19,043 nucleotides of DNA from DASYHS01 sp035998295 (GTDB lineage: Bacteria; Pseudomonadota; Alphaproteobacteria; Azospirillales; Azospirillaceae): contig NZ_DASYHS010000106.1 in NCBI RefSeq assembly GCF_035998295.1, forward strand, positions 1-19,043. Reading direction: 5' to 3'. This document shows, one piece after another, positions 1-5,718 of the stretch; positions within the stretch are counted from its first letter, which is position 1; each line of letters begins with the position of its first letter. Both the position numbers and the translations under genes were made by a program. Under the pieces are notes generated by a model. That model worked only from the letters and a program-made list of their open reading frames with translations. It was not told the origin of the DNA and did no database searches.

Positions 1-499
1 TCGCGAGGTGGTGCCGGAGATGGACGGCCCGCAGCGCGCCTTCGGTCGCCGCGATGGCGGCGGTGGCCCGGTCGAGCGCCGCGGCGTCGATCGTCCTCGT
101 CGCGAACAGGCGGTCGAGTTCCGCCTCCTGCCCGATCAGGCGCTCGCCCAGGGCGACGGCCTGCGCCTTCATCGCGTTGAACAGGCTTTCGGTCCGCGCG
201 CGCTGGAACGGGTCGAGGCCGAGCGCGTCGGCGTGTTCGAGGACGTGCAGGGGGCCGGGATAGCCGTTCAGTTCGGCCGCGAGCGCGTAACCCATGCCGC
301 GCCCGGCCCGCAGGTCCGCGACCTGCCGGTCCGACAGCGCCTTGATCGGGCGCGTCTCCAGGCCCGCATAGGGCGCGGCCGGGCCCGAGGCGGCCCCATG
401 GCCGTGCGCGCCGTGCGGATGCCCGCCCTCCGCCCGCGCGGGGGCGGCGGGCGGGAGCGACATCAGTCCAACGAAGGCCGTCACCATCAAGAAGCGCAT
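1..499 (-). CDS. Spy/CpxP-like periplasmic protein (C-terminus off the window)
   Basis: Reading leftward from an ATG at 499 gives 166 uninterrupted codons that run off the window edge. The start has a clear GGAGG Shine-Dalgarno 5 bases upstream. Residues 1-23 form a signal peptide (hydrophobic core, ending APARA), so the mature protein is periplasmic. A His-rich stretch follows (HPHGAHGHG, about 27-35) and could bind metal. The helical part has an LSxxQ element (LSDRQVADL, 55-63), GRGMGYALAAELNGYPGP, and a His-flanked helix (HVLEHADALGLDPFQ). These resemble the LTxxQ/Spy-CpxP or periplasmic heavy-metal-sensor families of small helical envelope-stress proteins. The divergent neighbour is a Crp/Fnr regulator, which suggests shared control. 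Family assignment is by motif and layout; binding of a specific metal is inference. Confidence 0.7.
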   Translation of the reverse strand, partial: MRFLMVTAFVGLMSLPPAAPARAEGGHPHGAHGHGAASGPAAPYAGLETRPIKALSDRQVADLRAGRGMGYALAAELNGYPGPLHVLEHADALGLDPFQRARTESLFNAMKAQAVALGERLIGQEAELDRLFATRTIDAAALDRATAAIAATEGALRAVHLRHHLA

Positions 500-531
500 C
501 GCGTCCTCCAATCTTCCGGCAATCCGCCGAT

Positions 532-561
532 GGGCCTTCTTGCCATGCGGGGAGAAGGCCC
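532..561. promoter_or_regulatory. Perfect 9-bp inverted repeat in divergent intergenic region
   Basis: GGGCCTTCT (532-540) and AGAAGGCCC (553-561) are exact reverse complements separated by 12 bases. The right arm contains the purine-rich Shine-Dalgarno of the Crp/Fnr gene starting at 565. It could be an operator shared by the two divergent genes, or an RNA hairpin masking that ribosome binding site. The symmetry is seen directly; the role is inferred. Confidence 0.5.
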
Positions 562-564
562 GGC

Positions 565-1128
565 ATGATCGCAATCATGTCGGCGGGCTTCGAGGACATC
601 TGGCGGGAGGGCGCGCGCGAGCGGCGTCTGCGGGACGGCGAGGTCCTGTTCCGCGCCGGCGATCCGGTCCGTTTCCTCCATCGCGTCCGGAACGGGATGA
701 TGCGGCTCGTCCGGCCGCTGCCGCACGGCGCCGAGCTGGTCCTGCAGCGGGCGCGGGCGGGCGACGTGCTGGCAGAGGCTTCGGTGTTCGCGTCGGACTA
801 CCACTGCGACGCCGTGGCGGCGATGCCCACCCGCCTCGAGGTCGTCCCGGCCCGCCGCGTGATCGACGCGATCGGCCGCGATCCCGGATCGGCCCGCGCC
901 TTCGCCCGGTACCTGGCGCTGGAGGTTCAGGCCGCGCGTGCGCGCGCCGAGATCCTGTCCCTGAGGACGGTGGGCGAGCGCCTGGACGCCTGGCTCGCCC
1001 TGAACGCAGGCGCGCTGCCGCCGAAGGGACGGTGGCGGGAGGTCGCCGGCGAGATCGGGGTGACGCCGGAGGCGCTGTATCGCGAACTGGCGCGCCGCCG
1101 CCAGTCAGACACGCAACCCGTCACATAG
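565..1128 (+). CDS. Crp/Fnr family transcriptional regulator
   Basis: This 187-residue protein has the Crp/Fnr layout. An N-terminal cyclic-nucleotide-binding-type beta barrel spans about 15-105 (DGEVLFRAGDPVRFLHRVRNG, then AGDVLAEASVFASDYHCDA). A linking helix covers about 110-133. A short C-terminal helix-turn-helix lies at about 155-178 (WREVAGEIGVTPEALYRELAR). The FNR Cys cluster is absent; a single Cys81 sits in the YHCDA motif, so oxygen sensing by a 4Fe-4S cluster is unlikely. It may respond to another small ligand or to thiol/metal chemistry, which is inference. The ATG at 565 has GGGGAGAAGG upstream; an internal ATG at 577 is a weaker alternative. It is divergent from the Spy-like gene and is its likely regulator. 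Confidence 0.85.
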   Translation: MIAIMSAGFEDIWREGARERRLRDGEVLFRAGDPVRFLHRVRNGMMRLVRPLPHGAELVLQRARAGDVLAEASVFASDYHCDAVAAMPTRLEVVPARRVIDAIGRDPGSARAFARYLALEVQAARARAEILSLRTVGERLDAWLALNAGALPPKGRWREVAGEIGVTPEALYRELARRRQSDTQPVT

Positions 1129-1182
1129 CGCGTCCGACACCATCGTCCGCGTCAGGCGGTCGTCCTCGGCGACCAGTACGGT
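1105..1182 (-). pseudogene. Receiver-domain N-terminal fragment (decayed)
   Basis: Antisense to the end of the Crp/Fnr gene and the following intergenic DNA, 25 residues before a TGA read TVLVAEDDRLTRTMVSDALC and then DGLRV. This matches beta1, the acidic pair and helix 1 of response-regulator receiver domains (consensus ILVVEDDxxxRxxxxxxL). No phospho-acceptor Asp region follows, because the frame stops and runs into the regulator gene. The frame stays open upstream to about 1230 without a convincing start. I read it as a leftover of a lost two-component gene; chance similarity is possible. Confidence 0.4.
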
Positions 1183-1296
1183 ATCCTTGCCCAACCACGG
1201 TCCCGCGGTTGAACCCAGGAGACGATCCTCACCCAATCGGTAAGGCCGGCCGGCGCCCGGGGGGCAAGCGGCCCGTGACGGTTCCTGTGTTAGTTA

Positions 1297-1325
1297 TTGA
1301 GAATGATTATCATTTGCTCTATGCT
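1297..1325 (+). promoter_or_regulatory. Fur box overlapping a sigma-70-type promoter
   Basis: GAGAATGATTATCATTTGC (1299-1317) matches the 19-bp Fur consensus GATAATGATAATCATTATC at 15 positions, and its core AATGATTATCATT (1302-1314) is a perfect 6-1-6 palindrome. It lies on a promoter with -35 TTGAGA (1297-1302), a 17-base spacer and -10 TATGCT (1320-1325). Fur-Fe2+ bound here would block RNA polymerase, so the downstream gene should be induced by iron starvation. The match is seen; the regulation is inferred from known Fur sites. Confidence 0.85.
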
Positions 1326-1355
1326 CCCGTCACTGTCCTGGGGGAGGGAAGGGCG

Positions 1356-1940
1356 ATGGATTTCCATGGCGAGAACGACGACGGCCCGCTGCCGACCCGC
1401 GTCGACCGGCTCGACCCGGCCGAGCGGCTGCTGGTCCTGGCGCTGCGCCGCTGGATCGTGGGATGGGTCTCGGGCGACCTGCGCCAGTGGGAGCGGGTAT
1501 GGGACGACTTCTCCCGCGCGCTCGGCACGACCACCGGACGCGAGGCGCTGACCGCCTTCTCGGGCCTGCTGTCGACCCTGCGCGGCGGGGCGCGGCGCGC
1601 GATCCGCCACCACCAGCCCTGCTGCCCGATGCTGCACGCCGACGAGGTGGCGCTGGTGTCGGTGGTCGCCTCCGCCCAGCACGGCGGCGGCGATGCCGCC
1701 GCGCGCCGGGCGTGCTGGCTCGTCCGTAGCGGCGCCTGCGCGCCGCTCGCCGCCCATGCGGCCGAACTGGGCGCCCGGCTCGCCGCCGCGGGCCTGGTCC
1801 TGCCCGACCGCACCCTGCCGCCGGTGCCGGGAGGCGTCGCGGGGGCCGCCGCGGGGGCCGTCGTGGAGGCCGTCGTGGAGGTCGCCGGCGGGGCCGGGCG
1901 TCAGGCGGCCATGAAGGGCGGGGCGGGGCGGCGGGTGTAG
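1356..1940 (+). CDS. Fur-box-controlled HHxPCC protein of unknown function
   Basis: A 194-residue soluble protein with no signal peptide. I chose the ATG at 1356 because a strong GGGGGAGGGAAGGG stretch precedes it and the Fur-box promoter ends about 30 bases upstream; the frame is open further left but that is non-coding. Residues 20-150 look like a compact helical domain (PAERLLVLALRRWIVGW, WERVWDDFSRALGTTTGR, LTAFSGLLSTLRGGAR). It carries the striking motif RHHQPCCPMLHADE at 84-97, with paired His and Cys that could bind iron, zinc or a cluster. Residues 158-194 are a low-complexity Gly/Ala/Val tail encoded by 12-bp repeats, which runs 40 bases into the convergent gene. An iron-homeostasis role is inferred from the promoter; the family resembles conserved hypothetical proteins of alphaproteobacteria. 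Confidence 0.8.
   Translation: MDFHGENDDGPLPTRVDRLDPAERLLVLALRRWIVGWVSGDLRQWERVWDDFSRALGTTTGREALTAFSGLLSTLRGGARRAIRHHQPCCPMLHADEVALVSVVASAQHGGGDAAARRACWLVRSGACAPLAAHAAELGARLAAAGLVLPDRTLPPVPGGVAGAAAGAVVEAVVEVAGGAGRQAAMKGGAGRRV
1839..1880 (+). repeat. Two adjacent 12-bp tandem duplications
   Basis: GCGGGGGCCGCC (1839-1850) is followed by the near copy GCGGGGGCCGTC (1851-1862), and GCCGTCGTGGAG occurs twice back to back (1857-1868, 1869-1880). They encode the low-complexity tail of the Fur-box protein and keep the frame, as expected for slippage-born expansion. Confidence 0.7.
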
Positions 1941-2377
1941 CGGGCGAAGCGGGACTTCTCCGCGCGGTAGAAGGCCTGGTAGGCCGCGACCGGGTCGCCC
2001 GCCCGCCGGTACGCTTCGGGCATGCACAGCGGCAGCGGCGTCGGCCCATGCGTGCCGAACGCGGTGCCCCAGTCGACCGCGGTCAGCAGCACCGGCAGCA
2101 GGGCGGCGCTGCGGTGGCTGCGGCCGAAGCGCCGGCGGTTCTCGCGGCCGAGCTCGCGCGCCAGGCTCCAGGTCCAGGCGAAGTTCGCGGCACTCGACCG
2201 GACCCAGACCGTCATCGGGTGGTTCGCGTAGGCCGGCTTGTAGCCGACCGGGTATCCGGCCAGCGCCAGCCCGGTGCTCATCATCTGCGCCGCCTCGACC
2301 AGCATCTTGCCGACATGCTTGTCGCAGTGCATGCGCGCGGCCGCGACAGGGTTGGTGTCCAGGAAGAAGATGTTCAT
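1901..2377 (-). CDS. Conserved protein with HCDKH motif, function unknown
   Basis: A 158-residue protein. The ATG at 2377 begins MNIFFLDTNP, a typical beta-strand start for this family; an upstream TTG at 2413 would add 12 unlikely residues. No good Shine-Dalgarno is visible. Recognisable blocks are AAARMHCDKHVGKMLVEAAQ (12-31), a block at about 52-88 (NHPMTVWVRSSAANFAWTW, then a basic helix with FGRSHRS) and a C-terminal PEAYR...AAYQAFYRAEK...RRPAPPF region. To my recollection, similar proteins occur in bacteria and in phages, often unannotated or loosely labelled as DNA repair. The H17-C18-D19-K20-H21 cluster and later polar residues suggest an enzyme active site, but I cannot name a reaction. 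Its 3' end overlaps the convergent Fur-box gene by 40 bases. Confidence 0.75.
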   Translation of the reverse strand: MNIFFLDTNPVAAARMHCDKHVGKMLVEAAQMMSTGLALAGYPVGYKPAYANHPMTVWVRSSAANFAWTWSLARELGRENRRRFGRSHRSAALLPVLLTAVDWGTAFGTHGPTPLPLCMPEAYRRAGDPVAAYQAFYRAEKSRFARYTRRPAPPFMAA

Positions 2378-2483
2378 GGCCAAGCGAAATCGTCCGCGCG
2401 GCCCGCACGTCAAGGGGTGCCCGTGACGAGGCGCCGTCCCGGCTGTTCAGTGGGTTCGGCGGCAACGGCGGACGGGCTCCTTC

Positions 2484-3779
2484 ATGCATACCCAGAGCGG
2501 CATCGACGGCTGCGGGCCCCTGCCTTGGGGAACCCATTTCTGCCAGTTCTACGAGACCGACGAGGACCTGTCCGAGGTCCTCGTCGGTTATTTCAGGGCC
2601 GGGATCGAGGCGAACGAGGCCTGCCTGTGGGTCGTCCCCGACTCGCTTTCGCCCCGCGACGCCGAGGCGGCGCTGCGCCGGGCCGTCCCCGATCTCGACC
2701 GCAGGATCGCCTCCGGCCAGGTCGAGATCGTCGAGCGCCGCGACTGGCTCGTCCCGCGGGGCGGGTCGTCGGCCTCGGTCCTGGAGCGGTGGCGCGACCG
2801 CGAGCGGCGCGCGCTGGCCGCCGGCCGCCCGGGCCTCAGGCTGGCCGGGCCCTCCCCGTCCCCCGACCGGGCCGGGCGGACGGATTTCCGGGTCCACGAG
2901 GCCGCGGCCTCGCAGTGCTGCCGCGGGCGCCGGATCGTCGCGCTGTGCAGCTACCGCATGGCCCAGTGCGGCGCGTCCGGCGTCCTGGACGCCGTCGCGC
3001 ATCATGCCTTCGCGCTCGCGCGGTATGCCGGCACGCGGACGATGCTGGAGCGCGCCGACCACCGGCAGACCCGGGCGGAGCTGCACCGCATCAACGACGA
3101 GCTGGACGCGCGGGTGCGCGAACGGACCCGCCACCTCCTCGACGTGCTTGCGGACAAGGACGCGCTGCTGCGCGAGATCCATCACCGCGTGCGCAACAAC
3201 CTCCAGGTCGTGATCAGCCTGCTGCGCGCGCGCCAGCACCGGGCGCCGAACCCCGAGGCCCGCGCGGCGCTGGAGGATTCGATCGGCCGGGTCCACGCGA
3301 TCGCCCTGGTGGAGGACGAGGTCTACGGCGACCCGTCGGCCGCGGAGGTCGACATGGCCGGCTACCTGGCGCGGCTATGCGCGCATCTGGGCGAGATCCA
3401 CGGCGACGAAGGACGGGTGACGGTCCGGGTCGAGGTCGAGCCGGTCACCCTCGACCTCGACCGCGCGGTGCCGATCGGGCTGGTCGTGCACGAGCTGGTC
3501 GGCAACGCCTTCCGGCACGCGTTCCCGGAAGGCCGGTCCGGGCGGATCGTGATCGCGCTCGGCCCGGTCTCGGAAGACCGGGCCGAGCTCGTGGTCAGCG
3601 ACGACGGCGTCGGCACGCCGGAGGCCCTGGCCGGCCTGCCCGCGGGCGCCGGGCTGAGCGTCGCGGCCCATGTCGCCGGGCAGTTCGGCGGCACCCTGGC
3701 CGTCGACCGGGACCGGCCGGGCGGCACGACGTGCCGCCTGCGCTTCGCGCTGCGGCCCGCCGATCAGTCCGCGCCGTAG
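2484..3779 (+). CDS. MEDS-domain sensor histidine kinase (HisKA_2 type)
   Basis: A 431-residue cytoplasmic kinase with no transmembrane segments. Residues about 9-180 are a MEDS/DcmR-like sensory domain, starting LPWGTHFCQFYETDEDL (13-29) and including IVALCSYRMA (151-160). A coiled-coil linker follows (about 183-228). The HisKA_2 dimerisation/phosphoacceptor box is LLREIHHRVRNNLQ (228-241). The ATPase domain shows an N box HELVGNAFRHAF (336-347, Asn341), a G1 box DDGVGTPE (373-380) and a short glycine-rich GAGLSVAAHVAGQFGGT. Kinases with this core are typical of alphaproteobacterial general-stress, light or small-molecule sensing. No response regulator lies beside it, so it is an orphan unless the antisense receiver scrap at 1105 is its old partner. 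The ATG at 2484 has only a weak ribosome binding site. The 3' end overlaps the convergent hydrolase by 16 bases. Confidence 0.88.
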   Translation: MHTQSGIDGCGPLPWGTHFCQFYETDEDLSEVLVGYFRAGIEANEACLWVVPDSLSPRDAEAALRRAVPDLDRRIASGQVEIVERRDWLVPRGGSSASVLERWRDRERRALAAGRPGLRLAGPSPSPDRAGRTDFRVHEAAASQCCRGRRIVALCSYRMAQCGASGVLDAVAHHAFALARYAGTRTMLERADHRQTRAELHRINDELDARVRERTRHLLDVLADKDALLREIHHRVRNNLQVVISLLRARQHRAPNPEARAALEDSIGRVHAIALVEDEVYGDPSAAEVDMAGYLARLCAHLGEIHGDEGRVTVRVEVEPVTLDLDRAVPIGLVVHELVGNAFRHAFPEGRSGRIVIALGPVSEDRAELVVSDDGVGTPEALAGLPAGAGLSVAAHVAGQFGGTLAVDRDRPGGTTCRLRFALRPADQSAP

Positions 3780-4978
3780 ACGGCGTCGCGGATCGCGTTC
3801 GGAAACGGCCCGACCATGCCGGCCAACCCGGTGTTGGTGAGGGCGGCGACGCTCAGCCGGTTCGCCGGGTCGACGAACCAGGAATGGCCGTAGGCGCCGC
3901 CCCAGGCCCAGGTTCCGGCCGCCTGCGGCGTGCCGGAGGGGCCCGGGTCCTTCAGCACCGCGGCGCCGAGCCCGAAGCCCCAGCCCGGGTCCGCCACGGT
4001 GACCGTCAGGTCGCCGACGGCATTGGTCGTCAGCGCCCGCACGCCGTCGGCCGACAGCACCGGTGCCCCGCCGGTGCGCAGCGCCTCCAGGAAGCGCAGG
4101 AAGTCCGCGGCCGTCCCGGCCATGCCGGCGCCGCCGGACGGGAACGATGCCGGGTCGAACGCCCGGGCGGGCGTGAACAGGACCGTCCCTTCCCCGAACG
4201 GCACCGCATGGGTTCCCTCCATGCGCACGGGGCGCGGCGTCCCGTCCCCGTACGCCGCGGCGAGCCGGGCCGGGTCGGCGACCGCGAAGCCGGTATCGCC
4301 CATGCCCAGCGGCCGGGTGACGAGCCTGTCCACGAGGTCGGGCAGCGCGGCGCCTCCGGCCTTCTCCAGCACCGCGCCGAGCACGTCGGTCGCGACCGAG
4401 TATCCCCATGCCGTGCCCGGCTCGCAGGACAGCGGTACCGAGGCGATCCGGCGCAGGTTCTCGTCCAGCGCGAGGCCGGGCCGGTCCATCCCGTCCGAGA
4501 CGCCGGCCCGGCGGTAGGGGCCGTCGGGCCCCTCGAAGAAGCCGTAGGACAGGCCGGCGGTGTGGCTCATGAGTTGGCGCACGGTGATGACCGGTTCCCG
4601 GCCGTCCGCCAGCCGCGGCCGGAAATCCGGCAGGTGGCGCGTCACCGGGTCGTCGAGCCGCAGGGCGCCGCGCTCGACCAGGGCCAGGGCGGCGGCGGAG
4701 ACGATCGGCTTGGTCAGCGAGGCGAAGCGGAACACCGCGTCCTCGCGCATCGGCGTGCCGGCCTCGCGGTCGGCCAGCCCGGCGGCGCGGCGGTAGACGA
4801 CCTCGCCGTCCCGGGCGACCAGGACGACCGCGCCGACGATCCGCTCTTCTTCGAGCGCGCGCGAGATCACGGCGTCGAGGCGGGCCGCCGTCGCGTCCGC
4901 CGTGGCGGCGCCGGCCGCCATTGCGTCCACGGTGGCGGCGCCGGCCGCCTTCGCGTCTGTGGTGGCGGGATGGTCCAT
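3764..4978 (-). CDS. Serine hydrolase, beta-lactamase class C / EstB-like
   Basis: A 404-residue protein of the penicillin-binding/serine beta-lactamase fold. The catalytic S-x-x-K motif is SLTK (Ser87, Lys90) and the second-motif tyrosine is Tyr193 in GYSVATDVLG. A glycine/tryptophan-rich third region reads WGGAYGHSWFVDP (359-371), as in EstB-type esterases rather than true cephalosporinases. Start: the ATG at 4978 has GGAGG six bases upstream; ATGs at 4990, 4996 and 5005 lie inside the operator and lack one. No classical signal peptide is seen. Residues 5-30 are an Ala-rich linker from a 30-bp tandem repeat. It probably hydrolyses an ester or amide; antibiotic resistance cannot be claimed. 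It is divergently transcribed from a TetR regulator and probably repressed by it. Confidence 0.85.
   Translation of the reverse strand: MDHPATTDAKAAGAATVDAMAAGAATADATAARLDAVISRALEEERIVGAVVLVARDGEVVYRRAAGLADREAGTPMREDAVFRFASLTKPIVSAAALALVERGALRLDDPVTRHLPDFRPRLADGREPVITVRQLMSHTAGLSYGFFEGPDGPYRRAGVSDGMDRPGLALDENLRRIASVPLSCEPGTAWGYSVATDVLGAVLEKAGGAALPDLVDRLVTRPLGMGDTGFAVADPARLAAAYGDGTPRPVRMEGTHAVPFGEGTVLFTPARAFDPASFPSGGAGMAGTAADFLRFLEALRTGGAPVLSADGVRALTTNAVGDLTVTVADPGWGFGLGAAVLKDPGPSGTPQAAGTWAWGGAYGHSWFVDPANRLSVAALTNTGLAGMVGPFPNAIRDAVYGAD
4893..4968. repeat. 30-bp tandem repeat, about 2.5 copies
   Basis: Units at 4893-4922 and 4923-4952 differ at only a few positions, and a partial third runs 4953-4968. 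Each begins GCGTC and the two full units share GGTGGCGGCGCCGGCCGCC with one change. On the minus strand they encode the decapeptide-periodic Ala/Gly/Asp N-terminus of the hydrolase. The 30-bp period preserves the reading frame, so copy number could vary harmlessly. Confidence 0.75.
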
Positions 4979-4994
4979 GGGGTCCTCCATTATC

Positions 4995-5057
4995 ATAGCG
5001 ATCACTATGAAACGTGGATTTGACGCCGGCGGTCAAGTGTTGTTTAGTGATCGCTAT
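4995..5057. promoter_or_regulatory. Divergent promoter with two TetR-type operators
   Basis: Two near-palindromic sites, ATAGCGATCACTAT (4995-5008) and TTAGTGATCGCTAT (5044-5057), form an inverted pair with a perfect 13-bp match and centres 49 bp apart. Between them lie back-to-back -35 elements: TTGACG (5020-5025, rightward; 17-base spacer to TTTAGT at 5043-5048) and TTGACC on the minus strand (5036-5031; 18-base spacer to TTTCAT at 5012-5007). Each operator covers one -10 region and the adjoining start. The rightward transcript would begin close to the TetR ATG at 5056, possibly leaderless. The symmetry is direct; repressor identity is inferred from the adjacent TetR gene. Confidence 0.8.
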
Positions 5058-5685
5058 GGAAAAAACAGGACACTCCCGCCGGGCGCGGGGCCGCCCGCCC
5101 GGCTTCGACCGGGCGGCGGCGTTGGAGCGGGCGCTGGCGCTGTTCTGGGAGCGGGGCTACGAGGGCACCTCGGTCGCCGAGCTGGTCGAGGCCATGGGCA
5201 TCACCCCGCCGAGCCTCTACGGCGCCTTCGGCTCGAAGGAGGGGCTGTACCGCGAGGCGCTGGCCCTCTACGGCGAGGGGCCGGGCCGCTTCGGCCCGCG
5301 GGCGCTGGCCGAGGAGCCGACGGCGCGCGCAGCGGTGGCGCGCCTGCTGCGCGAGGCGGCGGAGGTCTTCACCGACCGCTCGCGCCCCGGCGGCTGCATG
5401 ATCTCGACGGCCGTGCTGTCCTGCGCGCCCGAGCACCGCGCCGTCGCCGAAGCCGTCGCGGGGATGCGGGCGGCGGCGACGGACGCCCTGGCCGAGCGGA
5501 TCGGGCGGGGCATCGCCGCCGGCGAGCTGCCCGAAGGCACGGACGCGCGGGCGCTGGCGCGCTTCTACGGCGCCGTGATCCAGGGCATGTCGGTGCAGGC
5601 GCGCGACGGCGCCGACCATGACGCCCTGGCGGCGATCGCGCGGACGGCGCTCGCCGCCTGGCCGTCCCCGCCGGGGCCGGAGTGA
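5056..5685 (+). CDS. TetR family transcriptional regulator
   Basis: A 209-residue repressor. The N-terminal helix-turn-helix domain is textbook: FDRAAALERALALFWERGYE (17-36) then TSVAELVEAMGI (38-49), TPPSLYGAFGSKEGLYREAL (50-69). The C-terminal ligand/dimer domain (about 80-200) includes RPGGCMISTAVLSCAPE (110-126), typical of the subgroup that shares a C-terminal 'GC' motif. Two cysteines, Cys114 and Cys123, could make it redox- or electrophile-responsive, which is inference. Start: the ATG at 5056 directly follows the right operator and has no Shine-Dalgarno, so translation may be leaderless; a GTG at 5014 is less likely. It should repress itself and the divergent serine hydrolase. Confidence 0.9.
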   Translation: MEKTGHSRRARGRPPGFDRAAALERALALFWERGYEGTSVAELVEAMGITPPSLYGAFGSKEGLYREALALYGEGPGRFGPRALAEEPTARAAVARLLREAAEVFTDRSRPGGCMISTAVLSCAPEHRAVAEAVAGMRAAATDALAERIGRGIAAGELPEGTDARALARFYGAVIQGMSVQARDGADHDALAAIARTALAAWPSPPGPE

Positions 5686-5693
5686 CGGGCGCG

Positions 5694-5718
5694 GGGAGGC
5701 CGGGTCAGCGGCCTTCCC
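5694..5718. terminator. Hairpin between convergent genes (possible bidirectional terminator)
   Basis: GGGAGGCC (5694-5701) pairs with GGCCTTCCC (5710-5718) with one bulge across an 8-base loop. It sits between the TetR stop and the last codons of the convergent amidotransferase-like gene. There is no T-run on either side, so factor-independent termination is uncertain. Confidence 0.3.

Noticed and set aside
2048..5023. 991-codon open frame on the plus strand
   Set aside because: It crosses three well-supported genes in other frames, and its translation is Arg/Gly/Pro-rich low complexity typical of GC-rich shadow frames.
5014..5055. GTG at 5014 as an alternative TetR start
   Set aside because: It would place coding sequence across the -35 elements and the right operator, and it lacks a Shine-Dalgarno.
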